NCBI GenBank assembly: GCA_964059195.1
Contig: CAXKWD010000002.1
Location: 163,562,559-163,626,558 of the forward strand
Source: Ectobius pallidus
Lineage: Eukaryota > Arthropoda > Insecta > Blattodea > Ectobiidae
Direction of reading: 5' to 3'
Length of the DNA stretch: 64,000 bases
The translations under genes and the position numbers were made by a program. Under the pieces are notes generated by a model, which saw nothing but the letters and a program-made list of their open reading frames with translations, did not search any database and was not told the origin of the DNA. Positions 31,065 through 43,260 of the stretch are shown piece by piece. Position 1 is the stretch's first letter. Each line of letters starts with the position of its first letter.

Positions 31065-34000
31065 CAGCCATTCCATGAAAAGTGAGCCTGTTTTACCATA
31101 TTTATATTTTTAAGTAAGGTAGACATGTTGTATGTCAAATGAAAGCTAAAAGCTTGTATTTTTAAATGTCAGTACTCATTTTTTATGATCTGCAAGTAAC
31201 ATTTTGTTATTGATTGTTAAATTTGAACATAACGAAAGCAACCAATTTCTTGAAAAAGTAACAGTTTGTATTTAAGCCCTATTGTTGACAGCCTGGAGAA
31301 TCAGCTGATTATTTCTCTCCAAAAGTTGTTGTTCAGTATATTACTAGTCTTATAAAGTAAATTATTATTTACTACCAAGAGCTAATTATAAATTCTATTA
31401 CTCGTATTTACGAGGGACTACGCATTTGTCTGAACCGTAACAAAAAAAGTGAAAAAGTTTATTTTATGTGTTAACAATAATTTGTACAATAGTAATATTT
31501 AATATTTTCTAACAAGAAGGGTTATGTAACTCATATCACTTACTAAAATTTTTGCATAATAATTTATTTCCATTTAATGAGCGTTACGGTCCAGACACCA
31601 AAAATGAGGACAAATACCCAGTGTTGGCCCAAGTTTTAAATTACACATTAATTTGAACAATTTCTAGATTAAAGATGAGCTTAAAAGACAGACTGTGATA
31701 AACTGGATTTTGGAAAACGTTAAGAGACGCATAGGCAGTCATCCTATTTTGAAATGGAACAAAACTAAAGTGGAAATGAATGAACTTGTATAATGTATTA
31801 CAGATACATTTTGCTGAGAATTCTGATGACCTAAAATTGTTTGAAAAATGACCTATAAAATGACCCTAAATTTTAAAGAAAATGACCTAATAATTATAAA
31901 AAATGACCTAAAAACTGATATTTTATTTATACAAAATTATTATTGTACACACAAAGTTATAGACTAGTTTGTACATAATAGTAAATAACTGCAATGTTGT
32001 GAATGTTCTTTTCTCACGGAAATTTATACTGGCACTGAGGCACTGGCGAGTCGAAATTCGGCATTTCCTTTTGTGGTCTGCCGGATTATATTGTTATTTA
32101 ATTGGGGTAAACAATAGTTTGCACTCTCAAATCCAAGCAGGTGACAGACTCTGGTGTCAAGTCAGCCTAATAACAATAGTAATATAATACAACATTTTTG
32201 CGTTTCTTTGATTCTCATTTCCGACTGAGACATGACAACACTTAACGCCGAATTTTTCCTTCTTGCATTAAACAAACAACACTTCAAAGACAGCACAGCT
32301 AGCGACGAAGAAAAGTTAATACACTCAATGAAAATACATGAAAATGACTTAATAAGGAAACAAATGACACGAAAATGACAAAATAATGACCTAAAACTGA
32401 AATAAATGCCCTAAAAATATAAAATGGCATAAAATGACAAAAAATGACCTAATAAAAATTCATTTCTATAATCTAGGGGCCATGATTAGGATTTATCCAC
32501 TGGTTGGCAATGTCCATCCAGCATCAATAAAAAGATGACATGTCAATAGAATCCGGGCCCTGCTCATTACACAGGATGAATTAATTCAGTCAGCTCATTG
32601 GGCCCATCAACAAGCAACACTGTTCACAGGTATTGCCTGGCTCATCTACTTATTCATGTAAATGCGTAAAAACTCAATGTTCACACAGGAACTCCTCCAC
32701 TGAGTAATAGTTATGCAAGAAAAATATTTTTTCAGCTGTAATTTGCTGTCTGGACATTCCTGAAGACAATCATTTGAGAAATGAAAGCAGAATTTGCTAA
32801 TGTAGGCCTACTATCGTAGTTAATATAAAAATATTTTCTAATGGTTCAGCAGCACAATTAATTATTATTTTTTTTTTTTACCTTTTTCAATCTCCTATTT
32901 TTTGGAAACAAGTTTCTCTAAATATTGAGTGTAATATTTAGGCACCACTCTATGGGAAAGTGGCAGTGGATGGAGTTAGAAGACAAAGCATAATGTTCGG
33001 ACACCAGCGAAGAGCCAAAAATATTCTGTGAATACACCTGAGCAGTTTTATAATTTCAGCAGAAAGAATACTATGGGTGCCAGCATGTGAAGTCAAAACC
33101 AGAGAAAAGGTAGTCTGGTATTCTTTGTAGTCCCAACCTACAGAGCGCTGATTACTTTCAGGTTACGCCAACCAGAAATAAATTACTAGTTGGCCAGAGA
33201 AGTTCAGGTGCTTCACCATGACAATTTATTATCACTCTTCCTTAATCATCAGAGTGAATTAAAAGTCCTCCTTGAATTAAATTTTGTGATTTTGTCCTTG
33301 TCAAGCTGAAAGACATACTAGGCTGAGATAGGCCTACTTAGCACTTAGTGATGATTACACACTCAACTATATGAATTCCAGTAGTATATCGACATGGATA
33401 TGGTCTCAAGAAAAAGGTCATCTTTGTAGACCTAGTACATGCTTCAGTCATTGTTTGTGAGGTCAAACTACCTACTGTCACTCATAATAGTGGATGATTT
33501 ATTTAAAATTAGACATAATGAGTCATCCTCATAAGCATTCACCATTTCTTTGTGACAACAGTTTTATAAACCCTATGAAAGGGCCTAAGTTTATGTTAAA
33601 TTACTTATTTTGACTAGTTAAGTGTTCATGGTTCCTAGATTTTGCAAAACATGTGTAAATTTTCTATTCTCTTAAATTGTTAAGTAATTCTCACTTGTGT
33701 GATTTCACACAGTGTCTGAACCGTAACAGCATGTGTCTGGACCGTAACATATTTTGAAAATTTACTGTGGGTTAATTATTGAAAATTTGAGGTTGATCAA
33801 TAGTGCATAATTATCCTTGAACATTTATAAAGAAGGAAAAAAATATGATTCACCATAAAGTTGTGACAACTCACAGAGTTTTGCATGTCTTTACAAATGA
33901 CATGGGTAACCTTCTGTGTGAGTCTGAACCGTAACAGGGTACTTTTTATAAATTTCTTGAATGATTAATGTTGAGATGGAATTAAAAATATATCAGGGGT

Positions 34001-34119
34001 GAAGTACTATTTGAAGGCAATTCATACATATTATTAACCCTTTTGAAAATTTATCTTAACAATGAGTATGAGGACTCCAAAAGTGTGTAAATGTCTGGAC
34101 CGTAACAATGGAATGGCTG
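31065..34119. mobile_element. CATTCC-end transposon X, 3055 bp
   Basis: The ends are CAGCCATTCCAT on both sides (right end reversed). TTAT is duplicated at 31061-31064 and 34120-34123. The insertion splits a mariner transposase whose two halves rejoin across one TTAT, which confirms the boundaries. Motif CTG(A/G)ACCGTAAC occurs at 33715-33727, 33736-33748, 33923-33935 and 34094-34106 (pointing to the right end), at 31429-31441 (inward) and reversed at 31583-31597. No intact transposase is visible; the 31650-31800 stretch has weak coding character (LKRQTVINWILENVKRRIG). Confidence 0.75.
31800..32470. repeat. ATGACCTAAAA-rich repeat tract
   Basis: The word ATGACCTAA or AATGAC(C) recurs many times (31829-31925 and again 32340-32455), separated by 400 bp without it. 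Similar words mark the ends of the hAT-like shell (1705-1740, 10650-10690), so this is probably a related non-autonomous element lying inside X. Its exact ends are not resolved. Confidence 0.5.
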
Positions 34120-34123
34120 TTAT

Positions 34124-34250
34124 TCAGATCAAAAAACAGAAAAAAATTGCTTGGTGTCAAATCTGGATTGTAGGGAGGATGGTCGAATTGTTCCCAACCA
34201 AATAATGCCATCAGATCTTGAGTTTGTTTGGCTGTGTGTGGACAGGCCAT
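34124..34250 (-). pseudogene. mariner transposase fragment, catalytic region
   Basis: The minus strand encodes CPHTAKQTQDLMALFGWEQF followed by DHPPYNPDLTPSNFFLF, the region around the last aspartate of the DD34D triad in mariner transposases. The coding sense is interrupted at 34123 by element X and resumes at 31060. Upstream mariner sequence (above 34250) is missing or unrecognisable. Confidence 0.75.
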
Positions 34251-34439
34251 GGAGTGTTGGTGGTTTGGGGTTCATATTTATATCTTTTGTTGAACTCTAT
34301 GTTGGCTGTGGTTTTTAATAACTTCCTTTTCGTGTTGGGAAATTTGTTCAAAATCTTAGCCTGGTAAGCTCTTTCAGTATAAATGAATTTCATTGTCCAT
34401 TGAGGGTAGTATTATAATACATTGTAAATCTCAATGACA

Positions 34440-35245
34440 AAGATGTCATCAACACTCCATACACAAATAAAAACACATATTAGCAAAACCATCCCATCAG
34501 ACCAGTTGTTAATTTTAGAAAAGCCCCAGCATATAAAATCTCCAAAACACTAAAAAGTATTGAAACAAAAAGTAATATTACAAAATAAGTATACAATAAA
34601 GAAATTCCATAGACCTAGTACAAAAAATGAATAACCTAAAATTAAATAGAGAAGAAACACTAATTTATACACTACAATTCCCTCCAAGGAAACTCTACAA
34701 ATAATTGAGAATAAATTACATTAACATGAAGGAAAACATAAAATTCACATATGAAATAGAAAATCAGAATTTTCTAAATAACTTGGACTTTAGTATAAGC
34801 AGGAATAAGGATAAAATTAATTTTGGAATTTATAGAAAACCTACATACACAGATACAGTAATACATAACACATCCAACCACCCATATAGTCCTAAGATAT
34901 CAGCATTCAATAGTATGATATATATATAGGCTTCTTAATATACCCATGTCTACAAAAGAATAAAATAACGAACTAAACACCATACTCCAAATAGCTGTAA
35001 ACAATGGCTACAAGAAGAATACTATAATAAATTTATTTAAAAAAAAAAGAACAAGAAGTAAAAATAAAACAAAAACTAACACCTACAGACAGAGAGAAAA
35101 AAGAAAAGAAGAAATCTATGCAACATTCACATATTACAAACTAAGAGTAGGCTACACCACCTTGCCAAACTTTTTAAAACATAATTTGAAGTCTGCCTAT
35201 AAAACCAACAATACTTTAAAAAACAAGTTATAAACCCAAAAAAGT
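34440..35245 (+). pseudogene. decayed Penelope-like reverse transcriptase
   Basis: Plus-strand frames contain PIRPVVNFRKAPAYKISKTL (about 34495-34554), later NLDFSISRNKDKINFGIYRK and PTYTDTVIHNTSNHP (34705-34929), then basic C-terminal text. These are conserved RT blocks of Penelope-like elements; the block FLDL-x-I-x-R-(x)n-YRKPT-x-TDT is characteristic. At least three frame breaks occur. It is unrelated in detail to the 19.6-28.5 kb insertion. Confidence 0.6.
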
Positions 35246-35257
35246 AAAATCAACACA

Positions 35258-35680
35258 CCCATTTAACTTCACCATCCCAGATTTAGATGAAATTTTGTAG
35301 AGAGGTAATTTTCATGTTTATTAAGGGAATTACAAACTTTTATTGAAATATTTCAACCTGTTTTGAAAATACAGCCATGTAAAGTATTAAAAAATAACAA
35401 AAATTGCATCAAAACATATCTTTCAACTGATATAGCAACTCTTCTAATTAACCAACAGAGGTCAGAAAGGTATCATTTTTTAGAATTTTTTACAAGTTTT
35501 TCAATGATATGTAACATACAATAGTTCTAATGATTTTTTTTATCAAATTTTAAAGAGAAAATTTCGATTTTGAATTTTGAAAAAAGTACATCTTCAAAAC
35601 TTTCCAAAAAATTCTAGGAAATAGGTTATACCGATGTTAAATGATGTACCAAGTTTGAAGATGGGATGGAAACAAGGCTA
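35258..35680. repeat. interspersed repeat, inverted partner at 63305-63435
   Basis: The section 35560-35676 (GATTTTGAATTTTGAAAAAA, then AGGAAATAGGTTATACC, AAATGATGTACCAAGTTTG) is matched in inverted orientation at 63310-63430 with about one difference in ten. The start ACCATCCCAGATTT and end GATGGGATGG may be terminal inverted repeats. Confidence 0.6.
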
Positions 35681-35772
35681 GTATATGAAGATTGTATCGT
35701 TCGACGCGCATGCGTATTGATCACGAGGGATGTGACATCACCCCTAGCCCTGCACGAAGATTCAAACAGCTA

Positions 35773-36631
35773 CAAGGGTTGGTCAATTAAGTAAGGTTTC
35801 CAACACTCTAGCCCAAGCTCACAACGTCGGATGAGAGAGTTGGCACCACTGCCATGTCTCGTTATCTCCCCTCTTTCAAACGAGCCATTGCTGCAGCCAC
35901 TGGACCTTTTAGTGTCTGGGATAGAGTTGTTTGAAATGGATCTCCTGATTTCCGTCCCCGCCAAGTGCGGCCTCCGGTTCCTTATTGCAAAAAAAAGTTC
36001 CGCAGATTGAAATTCACAGACAGCTTTGCGAAGTTTATGGAGAGGGATGTATGGAGATAAAAAATATGCGTAAAAGGGTTCGTGAGTTTAAACAGGGGCG
36101 GACAAATATTCATGATGAAGAGCGAAGTGGGAGACCAACAACAGCCGTCACAGATTAGATGGTGGCAAAAGTCAATGAATTGATGTGACAAGATCGACGC
36201 ATCACTACTCGTGAACTTTGTTTATTGCTTCCTAACATTTCTAAAGGTTCCATACAGACCATTTTGAGTGACAAATTGATGTTCCATAAGGTTTGTGCGT
36301 GGTGGGTTCCGAGAATGAAGAGGGGGAACAATTTTTGGATTCCATTGTTACAGGTGATGAAATGTGGGTTTTTCATTTCACTCCGGAAACAAAACGACAA
36401 TTCCTTGAGTCAAGGAAGAGGTGCAAAGCTGGCTTAGTAAGCAGGCGGGCGATTTCTACAACACTGGTATCAGTAAGTTGCCTGAAAGACTCCAAAAGTG
36501 CTTGAATCGGGAGGGCGATTATGTTGGGAAATAGTTGATAGTTGTCCTACAAAATGAAGTGAATATTTTTTAAATACATGTATTTTCGATTTTTTTATAA
36601 TGTGGAGACCTTATTTATTGACCAGCCCTTG
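35773..36631 (+). mobile_element. internally deleted mariner element, 859 bp
   Basis: The left end CAAGGGTTGGTCAATTAAGT and the reversed right end CAAGGGCTGGTCAATAAATA are mariner-type inverted repeats with TA on both sides (35771-35772, 36632-36633). Typical elements are about 1.3 kb, so roughly a third is missing. Confidence 0.85.
35985..36530 (+). pseudogene. mariner transposase remnant
   Basis: The plus strand encodes the N-terminal helix-turn-helix region (QIEIHRQLCEVYGE, REFKQGRTNIHDEERSGRPT), the second HTH (ITTRELCLLLPNISKGSIQT), then VCAWWVPRM and, after a shift, EGEQFLDSIVTGDEMWVFHF. It then jumps to the extreme C-terminus (FYNTGISKLPERLQKCLN, REGDYVGK). The catalytic middle is deleted, and in-frame stops occur near 36156 and 36186. 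It cannot be active. Confidence 0.8.
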
Positions 36632-36849
36632 TACATACAATGGCAATGATGGGAATAAAACTTTCTCAACTACAATAATACATGTTTCCGTAAAAATCGA
36701 CTACATATGGTCAGTAATACATTTGTTAAAAAGAATGTTAATGTTAAAGAATTTGTTAAAGAATGTATACTTGTATAGACATTACACCATATAATAAGGG
36801 TAGAAAAGAACAAAGGGATATTTTTATACAGCCTATTAATAGCCTACAG

Positions 36850-39593
36850 CAGTGATTTTCAACCTTTTTCATGACACGACCCCCCCTAGTATCAAAAAAT
36901 ATTTCGCGACCCCCCAACCCCTTTTTCCATGTATGTTAAAAATATGTAATACTTACAACAATTTTAGGCGTTTGCGTTATTTGCGCCATCTGTTGGTAAC
37001 ACTAGGAACTAGTGCAGGTTCCGGATGTTAGCAACAGATGGCGCTGGTAGTCCACGAAAGATCCACAAGTTTCGAGACGTTTCTTTACGCTTCGAGATAA
37101 TTCTCGCTAGAATGCGCTGGCCTATAAATACGGCGGTCAACCGCGGCCATGGCAGTTTGATGCAAGACAGCGAAGGAAGTTGAATCAGAAGCAATCCCGA
37201 TAAGTGAAAACGATTCAGAAGTGTAAATTCGGTGTTATGTGGACTGTAAGGTGCCTTGGAGTTGGAGTAGGCCTAATTATAGACTGATTTGTGAGCGTAA
37301 GTCACGCGTGGTCATGTCTGCTGTTTAGTTGTTTGAAGAGCACGAACCACTTGTTTTACGGTACGTATTTATTTGAGTTGTTATAATTGAAAATGGATAA
37401 ATTCCTGAAAAGATCATCAGAACCATCAACGTCTAGCGGGAGTAGTGGAATAAAGAAAAAACGTCTTTATGACGACAATTATTTAAAATTTGGGTTTACT
37501 GTGATTGACAGTAAACCGCAGTGCGTAATTTGCTTTGAAATTTTGTCAAGAGAAAGCATGAAACCATCAAAGTTGGTATGCCACCTAAACACAAAACATC
37601 CTAATGAAAAAAATAAACCCGTGGAATTCTTTGAGCGAAAATTAAAAGCTCTTGAACATCAAAAAACTGCTATAGGACAAATGTCCAACCTAAATGAGAA
37701 AGCGTTGCTCGCTAGTTATCGAGTAGCTTTTCGTGTGGCTAAAGCAGGGAAATCTCACAGTATTGCCGAAAATTTGATTTTACCAGCGGCTTTAGATATA
37801 GCAGAGATTATGTTTGGCAAGCAAGAGGTCGAAAAGCTCAAAAGTATACCTCTCTCTGACAATACCATTCAACGCAGGATAAGCAATATGCCGTCTGATG
37901 TTCGTGATCAAGTCATAGAAAAAATAAAGAAAAGTTCTTTTGTATCCTTGCAATTTGATGAATCAACGGATATTGCGGGTTGTGCGCAATTTGTAGCTTT
38001 TGTGCGTTTTGAATCCAATGAAATAATAATGGAAGAAATACTATTTTGCAAGGCACTTCCCAAAAATACTACAGGTCAATGCTTGCATGACATGTTCCTT
38101 GAAGCTACGCAAGATATGTATATCGATTGGGCACAAAAATGCATTGCTATTTGTAGTGACGGAGCAAAAGCCATGACTGGTGCGAAGAGTGGATTTATTG
38201 CTAGACTGAAAGAACAGATGCCAAACGCTTGTTGGATGCATTGCTTTCTCCATCGCCAAGCTCTTGCAGCCAAATCCTTACCGCAAGAATACAGTCAAGT
38301 TCTTAATATTATTATTAACATTGTAAATTCTATTAAAGGAAAAGCGTTGCAGACTCGATTGTTTCGAATCATTTGTGAAGATATGGGGACACTACACCGC
38401 AATTTGCTTTACCATACAGAGGTTAGGTGGTTATCAAAAGGCAAAGTACTGACCAGAGTTATGGAACTTCGCGCTGAACTATTGGTATATTTACAGCAAG
38501 CCAAGTCACATTACTCTGAATTCATTTCTGACCCGGAATTCCTTTTAAAATTGGCTTTTCTTTCTGACTTATTTGAACATTTAAATAACTTGAATAAAAG
38601 TCTTCAAGGGCGTGATGAAAATGTAATTACAGCAAAAGACAAACTCCATGGCTTTATAAAAAAAATTGAATTGTGGTCATCATCTATAAATCAAAACAAC
38701 TTTGATTCATTTTCGTCCACACAGTCTTTCATTGAAGAAGTCGGAAGCGAGATCAACATCAACTCATATATATCTGGTATGAAAATGGTGTTACATAATG
38801 TGAAGAAAGAATTGTGTCATTACTTCTCACTGCAAGAGATATCGGATAACACTGGGCAAAGATGGATCTTAAATCCGTTTTTAAATGCAGCTATAAACGA
38901 GGCAAATTTAGCAACTAAGCTCAAAGAGAATCTGCTGGAACTATCTGCCGATGGGATGTTACACTTTGAATTCAAGTCTGAAAATTTGGATACTTTTGGT
39001 TAAAAAGAACAGAATACCCGGAATTAACAACCGAGGCTTTGAAGTGTTTGATTCCATTTTCTACCTCGTACTTGTGCGAGTTGGCATTTTCCTCAATGGC
39101 GCGAATAAAATGTAAACTAAGAAATCGCTTAAATTTGGAAAACGATTCAATACTTAATGTGGCAAAAACGGATCCACGATGGGAGAAATTAATTGAACAA
39201 ACTCAAGCGCAACCTTCACATTAAAATGAACGATTACTCGAAGGTTTTATTTCTTGTTAATGAGTTTGTGTAAATAACATAAAGAGTATCATTTTGCGTT
39301 AACAATACATACTGCTATTTAAGATAATCAAGCACAGATGTAATCATTTTCTATTTAAACACATTTTTAATATATATATTTTTTTGTAATAACATGTTTT
39401 AAACTAGCATTTTTCTGACTTGTATGATTGATTATATGGAAATTTTGTTAATATTATAATTTTAACTCTTATCGACTTTTTATTTAAGTCTCACAAATTA
39501 TATGTTGTATAAAAAAAACTGAAGTTTTCTCGACCTCTCGCGACCCCCCTACAGAGGCTCCGCGACCCCCCAGGGGGTAGGTTGAAAAACACT
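36850..39593 (+). mobile_element. hAT-Buster transposon, nearly intact, 2744 bp
   Basis: Target duplication GCCTACAG is exact at 36842-36849 and 39594-39601, with TA at its centre as in the Buster group. The ends are CAGTGATTTTCAACCT and, reversed, CAGTGTTTTTCAACCT, followed on both arms by GCGACCCCCC-type subterminal words. The transposase gene fills 37387-39224. The host sequence on both sides rejoins as a repeat seen elsewhere in the window. Confidence 0.9.
37387..39224 (+). pseudogene. hAT (ZBED-type) transposase with one frameshift
   Basis: The ORF 37387-39003 (538 residues) encodes a BED zinc finger near residues 42-73 (CVICFEIL ... VCHLNTKHP), then LQFDESTDIAG (first catalytic Asp), CSDGAKAMTGAKSG (second Asp), WMHCFLHRQALAAKSLP (the hAT CxxH region) and TEVRWLSKGKVL. 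The sense continues after 39003 in the next frame to 39224 (YLCELAFSSMARIKCKLRNR), the C-terminal dimerisation region with the last acidic residue. A run of four T near 38993-38996 where five are expected accounts for the shift. Apart from this one base the gene looks complete, about 610 codons. It resembles the ZBED5/FAM200-like domesticated relatives of Buster. Confidence 0.85.
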
Positions 39594-39601
39594 GGCCTAC
39601 A

Positions 39602-39855
39602 GTAATAATATTAATATTACATTGTGTAGAATAATGTAGAGTATTAATTTGTATTAATATTGTATTGATAGCAATATATTTATATTTAATAATATTAATA
39701 TTTATTTAACCATTAAGCATACAATGCAATAGGTTTCGTCAGCTAGTCATTAAACAAAATCTGTCTCCAAATGTTCTTGTACAATATAAAAGTTTAGTTG
39801 AATGATAATATTTTTAACTCTGTATTTAAAATCACTGAAATTTTGTCATAAGTAT
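39602..39855. repeat. AATATTAATATT-rich segment, paralogous to 53920-54010
   Basis: Together with 36730-36841 this forms a repeat copy interrupted by the hAT-Buster element. The second copy is 41270-41317 plus 53804-54010. Shared text includes GAATTTGTTAAAGAATGTA, GGGTAGAAAA and GAGTATTAATTTGTATTAAT. Confidence 0.6.
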
Positions 39856-39859
39856 AAAG

Positions 39860-40627
39860 CAGCGATTTCATAAAATATGGGAACTTTTCCCTCAAAGAGA
39901 GAAGTTACAAAATTATTGTAATTGGGTGGTCAAAAATAAGTTTAAAACCTCAAATTCTTTGAATATTAAGGGCTTAGGTGTATCTGAAGTGGTTTCATGT
40001 GTAAAATCTGTCGATTTACTTATTTATTGTGTTGAGTTACTTTTTTTTTTTGCCATTTTTGGCATGATTTTAACACTCTTTAATACCAAGTAGTCAAGAG
40101 TAATCAGCCATGTCCATTTTCATTTGAGAAAATATACATCTTAAGGCACAATTTGGTATCAGATTAACTTCAAAAAATATGTGTGGTTAATTACTATGTG
40201 AAATAACAAACGAGAATTTTTGTCCCACCCGTAACAGTGATAGTTTTGTTCAATTATTATCGTTGAGTTAAATAAATGTTCTGACAACCTGGAAACAGTT
40301 TATAATTTGTATTTAATCCCTCATACCTTCATTATTAACAACATTAAGACCCTAACAGTAATAGCAGAACAGAAAGGGTGAACTTTTGTTTTGCATCATT
40401 AAAATCAGTATACAAGTTATGTCCCACCCGTAACAGATTTTGAGAAACAAATTTAAAATATTTAAAATAAATTTTAAATAATACTTTGCATTTAGCATGG
40501 AGGAGAAGGCATTGTAAATTTTACAGAATGTGAAGAACCAATTCTAGTTTATTATTTAAGATATGTAATAAACAAAAATAGTTTTATAATCAGCTAGAAT
40601 GTCCCACCCGTAATTATGAAATGGCTG
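39860..40627. mobile_element. CATTCC-end transposon Y, 768 bp MITE
   Basis: The ends are CAGCGATTTCATAA and, reversed, CAGCCATTTCATAA (13 of 14 match). AAAG is duplicated at 39856-39859 and 40628-40631. Motif GTCCCACCCGTAA(C) stands at 40222-40235, 40421-40434 and 40601-40614, all pointing to the right end. No coding potential. Confidence 0.7.
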
Positions 40628-40631
40628 AAAG

Positions 40632-41313
40632 GTAATTTATTATACAATTTCGCAATCAAGAGATTTCTGCAATCTAAATTTGGAGGCACAAAATAATTTC
40701 TTCCCTGTGTATCGTGGGAGTGTGATTTCTGATTCCTTAGAACACCTTAGGCCTACAGTTGCTATTTACACTGTTGGGTGGTGGCATAGGAACCGGACCA
40801 ATAGGAGAAAAATAAAGGTAGAATGATAATGAATAGAGGAGAAAGTGTGATGACTGAGGTAGTTCACTGGTTCCGCCGCTAGGTAGCAGTTACTCTGCTT
40901 GAGATTCACGGGAGCAAGATTACTACGGGCGGTATAGGAAAAATTGCAAACATTCTTAAACAAAATAATACATTAATCTATTTCAAAATGACTCACCTTA
41001 TCTAAATTGAATTGTTAGATACTTTTGACAATTTTCGGGCTGCTTTACACGTCTTGGAAGATCTCATCTCCATAAATAAACATGGCCGAGTGTAACAGTA
41101 TTTTCTCAGATTGCAAGAAGCTTGACCGTAACATTTCGTTCCACATCTTTCCAAAAATCGAATATGTTCACAAGCAATGAACAATTATATAATATAGGTA
41201 TGAAACAGCTAAGGGATGTTGATCTAATATTTTGTTGCCTAGAAAATAGGGTAGAGGGTATATTAGTATAATTTGAAGAGAATTTGTTAAAGAATGTACA
41301 TTTGTATAGAAAT
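40632..41313. other. unassigned DNA with fragments of repeats
   Basis: Contains TTAGAACACCTTAGGCCTAC (about 40735), shared with about 58287, and at 40815-40870 a stretch matched in inverted orientation at 57310-57355. The rest is unrecognised. Confidence 0.45.
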
Positions 41314-42219
41314 AACAGGGCCATTCCATTTGTGACGGAATTACAAAATGCATGTCTTTTTCGCCATTGTCCTTATAGATATGTTGAGCCGTGTTTATGA
41401 GAGAAAGTGATTCTTTGTGTGTTGATAGGTGATGTATGGACGCTTCTAGGCATATATAAGTTTACTGGATTTAAACAATTTTTAGAAGGGAAAAAATGTT
41501 TTTAATATTTGTGACGGAATTACAAAAAGTCAACCACATACAAACCATAGCGTGAAACCTTCTGAAACTCTGTGAACTCTAAGGATTGAGGAACTTTATT
41601 TACATATCATTCTAAACTAGAAGAGCTGTAGTTTATGTGATTAAATTCTAAACTAATTACATCTTTTTATTTAGAAACCATTAACGAATGAATGAGTGTG
41701 ACGGAATTACGTGACGGAATTTCAAATTTTCCTGTGAAATTAAAATTTGTGTAATTGAACAGTACTCATACCATTCAATAAGATTGTAGACTGTCTATAA
41801 CTAATTAACACTTAAATGAGTTTTTAACATTATTAAACAAAATATAATAGGAACAGGTTGCATATATATAAAGAATATTTAAATATATAATTATTTTCAG
41901 TATCTGGCTTGTTTAACATTATTCACCCATGACACTTTGGTGGAAACATGACTATGACATCCTCTTATTTGAAATACTGGTTGTTCAGGTAATTTCTGCA
42001 GGTCACTGGCATATGGCACTATTGCCCTGGGGTCGACTCAGCCTCTAACAAAAACTAGTACCAGGAGCAATCCTGGGGGTAAAGGTGGCCACTGCATAAG
42101 GCTGACAACTTTACCACTTTCATATGCCGATTGTTTAAAAATCTGGGAGCCTCAACATCCCGGAACCCTCTGGGCCTCCATGGCCTTTAATAGGGAACAC
42201 TTCACTTTTTTTCCTTTTT

Positions 42220-43260
42220 TACTGGCATGTAACCAACATCTATTTTTTGTCCATGAAATAGAAAGCTAATTCCTTTATCATCTTTAAGAACTTCAAACAT
42301 ATCATTGTGTGGATCTGTGGAGGTTATTTGAGCTACAAAAAACATGTTTGCTTTTTCCCAGCATAAGTGGCATGCACAAAATCACAATTGTACATACCTG
42401 GCCTTCTTCGGAATGATCTTCCTGTTTATCAGTTACGCTTATGAAATAATGTATAGGCTATCGCAATATTCTTTGGATTTGTACAGTTTGGTAGAAATTT
42501 TGTACAGATCAATTACTCTAACATGATGAATGTCTCTGAAATGTGAAATGCCTTTGACTTTATTCCATCTTTCATAACCTTTGCAAACTGCAAAATAAAG
42601 AAATCCACACTTGTTTTGGTATGAGTTTCAGAGAATAAGGCATTTGCTTCTTTGAGAGTCATCAACATGTACCTTTTTTGGACTTCAGTTTTTCTAGATT
42701 CTCTTTTATTTTATATATAAAATCTTTACTTCCTGGGCACATCCAACTTATATGATCAAGGTTGAAAAGGGCTAGTACAGTTTGACAACCTACTGATTGA
42801 GGTTTTCAGTTTTGTCTGTAATTAGAGTTAAATCCTTGGTTAAATGCTTGACCACAGATGAGCACTTTCGTGGACTTGCGGGGAGAGCATTCAGAGCCTT
42901 TTTCACAGCTTTTCAAAAGGATTGTCTTGATTTGTATGGAGAATGTGGGGAAGCAAAATGGCCACTAGTTGAGGGAACTTCTACAGTATTTCTACGTTCT
43001 TTTTTCTTACTTCTCAATTTCTGGACTGCTATGTAATTACAGTGTTTTTCAAATGAGAAGAAATTTCCTTCACCGCCAATCAAGTGTAAGAGCGAACGAA
43101 GTGTTGCCAGCAGTAAGAGTCTCCCCTCCGTCTCGGCACCTCTGATTGGACTGTGTATCTAAGCAGAAGGACTAATTGTTTGTCATCTGCAAAACACTGT
43201 AGTCATCTTATTTATTGAGTTGAAGATGGTTCATAGATGCTTTTTTTAATTGCTTTCTGC
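42220..43260 (-). pseudogene. transposase remnant of element Z
   Basis: Minus-strand frames show patches of coding sense: SPYKSRQSF, then KAVKKALNALPASPRKCSSV and KHLTKDLTL (about 42940-42820), and FVAQITSTDPHNDMFEVLKD with FLFHGQKIDVGYMPVKK (about 42330-42215). Stops and frame changes are frequent. With the N-terminus at 53072 on the other side of the Gypsy element, this suggests a protein starting with a short basic region, then an S-P-x-K/R-rich block. It resembles unnamed insect multi-copy proteins. Confidence 0.45.

Noticed and set aside
39918..39931. Left-arm copy of the CCCACCCGTAAC motif in element Y
   Set aside because: Too degenerate and not at the distance seen in the other elements.
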